Origin: Amycolatopsis sp. NBRC 101858
GTDB lineage: Bacteria; Actinomycetota; Actinomycetes; Mycobacteriales; Pseudonocardiaceae
DNA: 64,000 nucleotides
Direction of reading: 5' to 3'
NCBI RefSeq assembly: GCF_030269325.1
Contig: NZ_BSTD01000002.1
Span: 1,860,001-1,924,000 of the forward strand
Position 1 is the first letter of the stretch. Each line of letters begins with the position of its first letter. The notes below the pieces were generated by a model, which saw nothing but the letters and a program-made list of their open reading frames with translations, ran no database searches and was not told the origin of the DNA. Positions 63,260-64,000 of this stretch are shown piece by piece. The translations under genes and the position numbers were made by a program.

Positions 63260-64000
63260 GTGAGCACGGCGAACGACGAGCATGGGCGCGATCATATGGT
63301 CGTGGTGCTTCTGGACTCCTACGAGCACATGGGGTCACTCGATTCACTGCGCGCCAACGTCGAGGTCACTGTACAGGCATGGAGCCGAGCAGGTTTCACA
63401 TTTTGCGAGCCAGAATTTCTCGGCACTGGCACTCTGCGAGAGATACAAACGTGGATTTTGAAATGGCATCCGCCGCATGTCCGACAACTCCTCATCTATT
63501 GGTCCGGACACGGCAAGCAGCTCGATGATCGCAATTTTGCACTACTCGCCAGGGACACCAAAACAGACTTCATCGACGCCACGAACACCGTCTCGGTCGA
63601 ACAACTGGGCACTGTTCTTTCCCGATGCGACGTCGACGAGATCATCGTCTTCGTCGACGCCTGCCACAGCGGCGGCGGCCATCGGGAAATCATCGATGCG
63701 TTCATCCGGAGCTCACGGCGGCGGGTACGCAGGGCAGGCAAGGCGCGTCCGGCCATCGCCGCCATCGCCTCTGCGGACTACGACCAGTACGCCGGAGAGA
63801 ACGTGTTCTCCGTGGCTTTGGCCCGTGTCCTGAAACAGGGCGCACCGAAAGGCTACTGGGGCGATCAGCAACGGGACTTTACTGTGGCCGAACTGGTCGC
63901 CGCGCTTCGTACGGTCATCCGCGAGAGCGAGGTCGACCAGCAACCGCAGTTCGCATTGGACGGCGTGAGCGCACACCATGGCGGAGATCTTCGGCTCGTT
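63260..64000 (+). CDS. caspase-like cysteine peptidase (C14 family), N-terminal part; runs off the window
   Basis: The first 247 codons, from GTG 63260 (GGAGG 8 nt upstream), give a caspase-fold domain. It has VVVLLDSYEHMGSL, LIYWSGHGKQLDD (catalytic His at about 84), DEIIVFVDACHSGGGHREII (catalytic Cys at about 135) and IASADYDQYAGENVFSVALA. The HG and DACHSG dyad is intact, as in bacterial metacaspase/caspase effectors of conflict systems. It continues past the window end, so the fused sensor or effector region is unseen. It lies divergent to the LCAT-like lipase, suggesting the two are parts of one system. Confidence 0.85.
   Translation, partial: MSTANDEHGRDHMVVVLLDSYEHMGSLDSLRANVEVTVQAWSRAGFTFCEPEFLGTGTLREIQTWILKWHPPHVRQLLIYWSGHGKQLDDRNFALLARDTKTDFIDATNTVSVEQLGTVLSRCDVDEIIVFVDACHSGGGHREIIDAFIRSSRRRVRRAGKARPAIAAIASADYDQYAGENVFSVALARVLKQGAPKGYWGDQQRDFTVAELVAALRTVIRESEVDQQPQFALDGVSAHHGGDLRLV

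Overview
The window is high-GC actinomycete DNA. GTG starts, stop/start overlaps, an F420-dependent reductase family member, a PucR regulator, SARP/AfsR-like NB-ARC regulators and an actinobacterial-type lasso peptide cluster suggest a member of the Pseudonocardiales such as Amycolatopsis or Pseudonocardia. That placement is inference from gene content, not from a marker gene. No rRNA, tRNA or CRISPR array was recognised.

Region 1 (1-17.9 kb) is a catabolic operon on the minus strand, read from 10.6 kb down to 1: Baeyer-Villiger monooxygenase, alpha/beta hydrolase, flavin amine oxidase, APC permease, an SCP2-like small protein, a glutamine-synthetase-like gamma-glutamylamine ligase, a PuuD-like hydrolase, a CoA-ligase/enoyl-CoA-hydratase fusion and the start of a zinc alcohol dehydrogenase. 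Most neighbours overlap by 4-25 nt. It looks like uptake and breakdown of an amine through gamma-glutamyl and acyl-CoA intermediates. Divergently read are a 7-TM protein, a PuuB-like FAD oxidoreductase broken by frameshifts, a decayed nickel/cobalt transporter, a tandem STAS protein coupled to a sigma-region-4-like protein, a fatty acid desaturase and a PucR-type regulator.

Region 2 (18-28.9 kb) is a patchwork of small redox and stress genes: HbpS/GlcG-like, ABM-domain, PAS, glutathione-independent formaldehyde dehydrogenase, GreA-C-like, PfpI, NmrA-like, F420-reductase-like and aldo/keto reductase. Between them lie gene fragments (LysR, TetR, thioredoxin-reductase, F420-reductase, P450, phosphotransferase, lipase tail).

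Region 3 (28.9-41.5 kb) is a defence or conflict island: a double NTPase (ORC-like plus KAP), a DUF4760-like membrane protein, a frameshifted pentapeptide protein, a CBASS-like trio whose nucleotidyltransferase is truncated (CD-NTase C-terminus, E2-like protein, 1-TM protein), and a large NACHT NTPase of visibly lower GC. Region 4 (41.6-50.0 kb) holds an NB-ARC/TPR protein with a cyclase-like N-terminus, a lasso peptide cluster (precursor, cyclase, fused RRE-protease), a ROK regulator and a GT-B-like protein.

Region 5 (50-64 kb) mixes mobile DNA (IS701 remnant, an IS with 29-bp terminal repeats, a large serine recombinase), single-gene defence candidates (OLD nuclease, AbiF with a possible RNA partner, pentapeptide protein) and three ruined fatty-acid catabolic genes. 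It ends with a divergent pair: a lecithin:cholesterol-acyltransferase-like lipase facing a caspase-like protease. A shed C-terminal tail of a related lipase lies 42 kb away at 19.8-20.3 kb. This pair is the best candidate here for an undescribed effector system.
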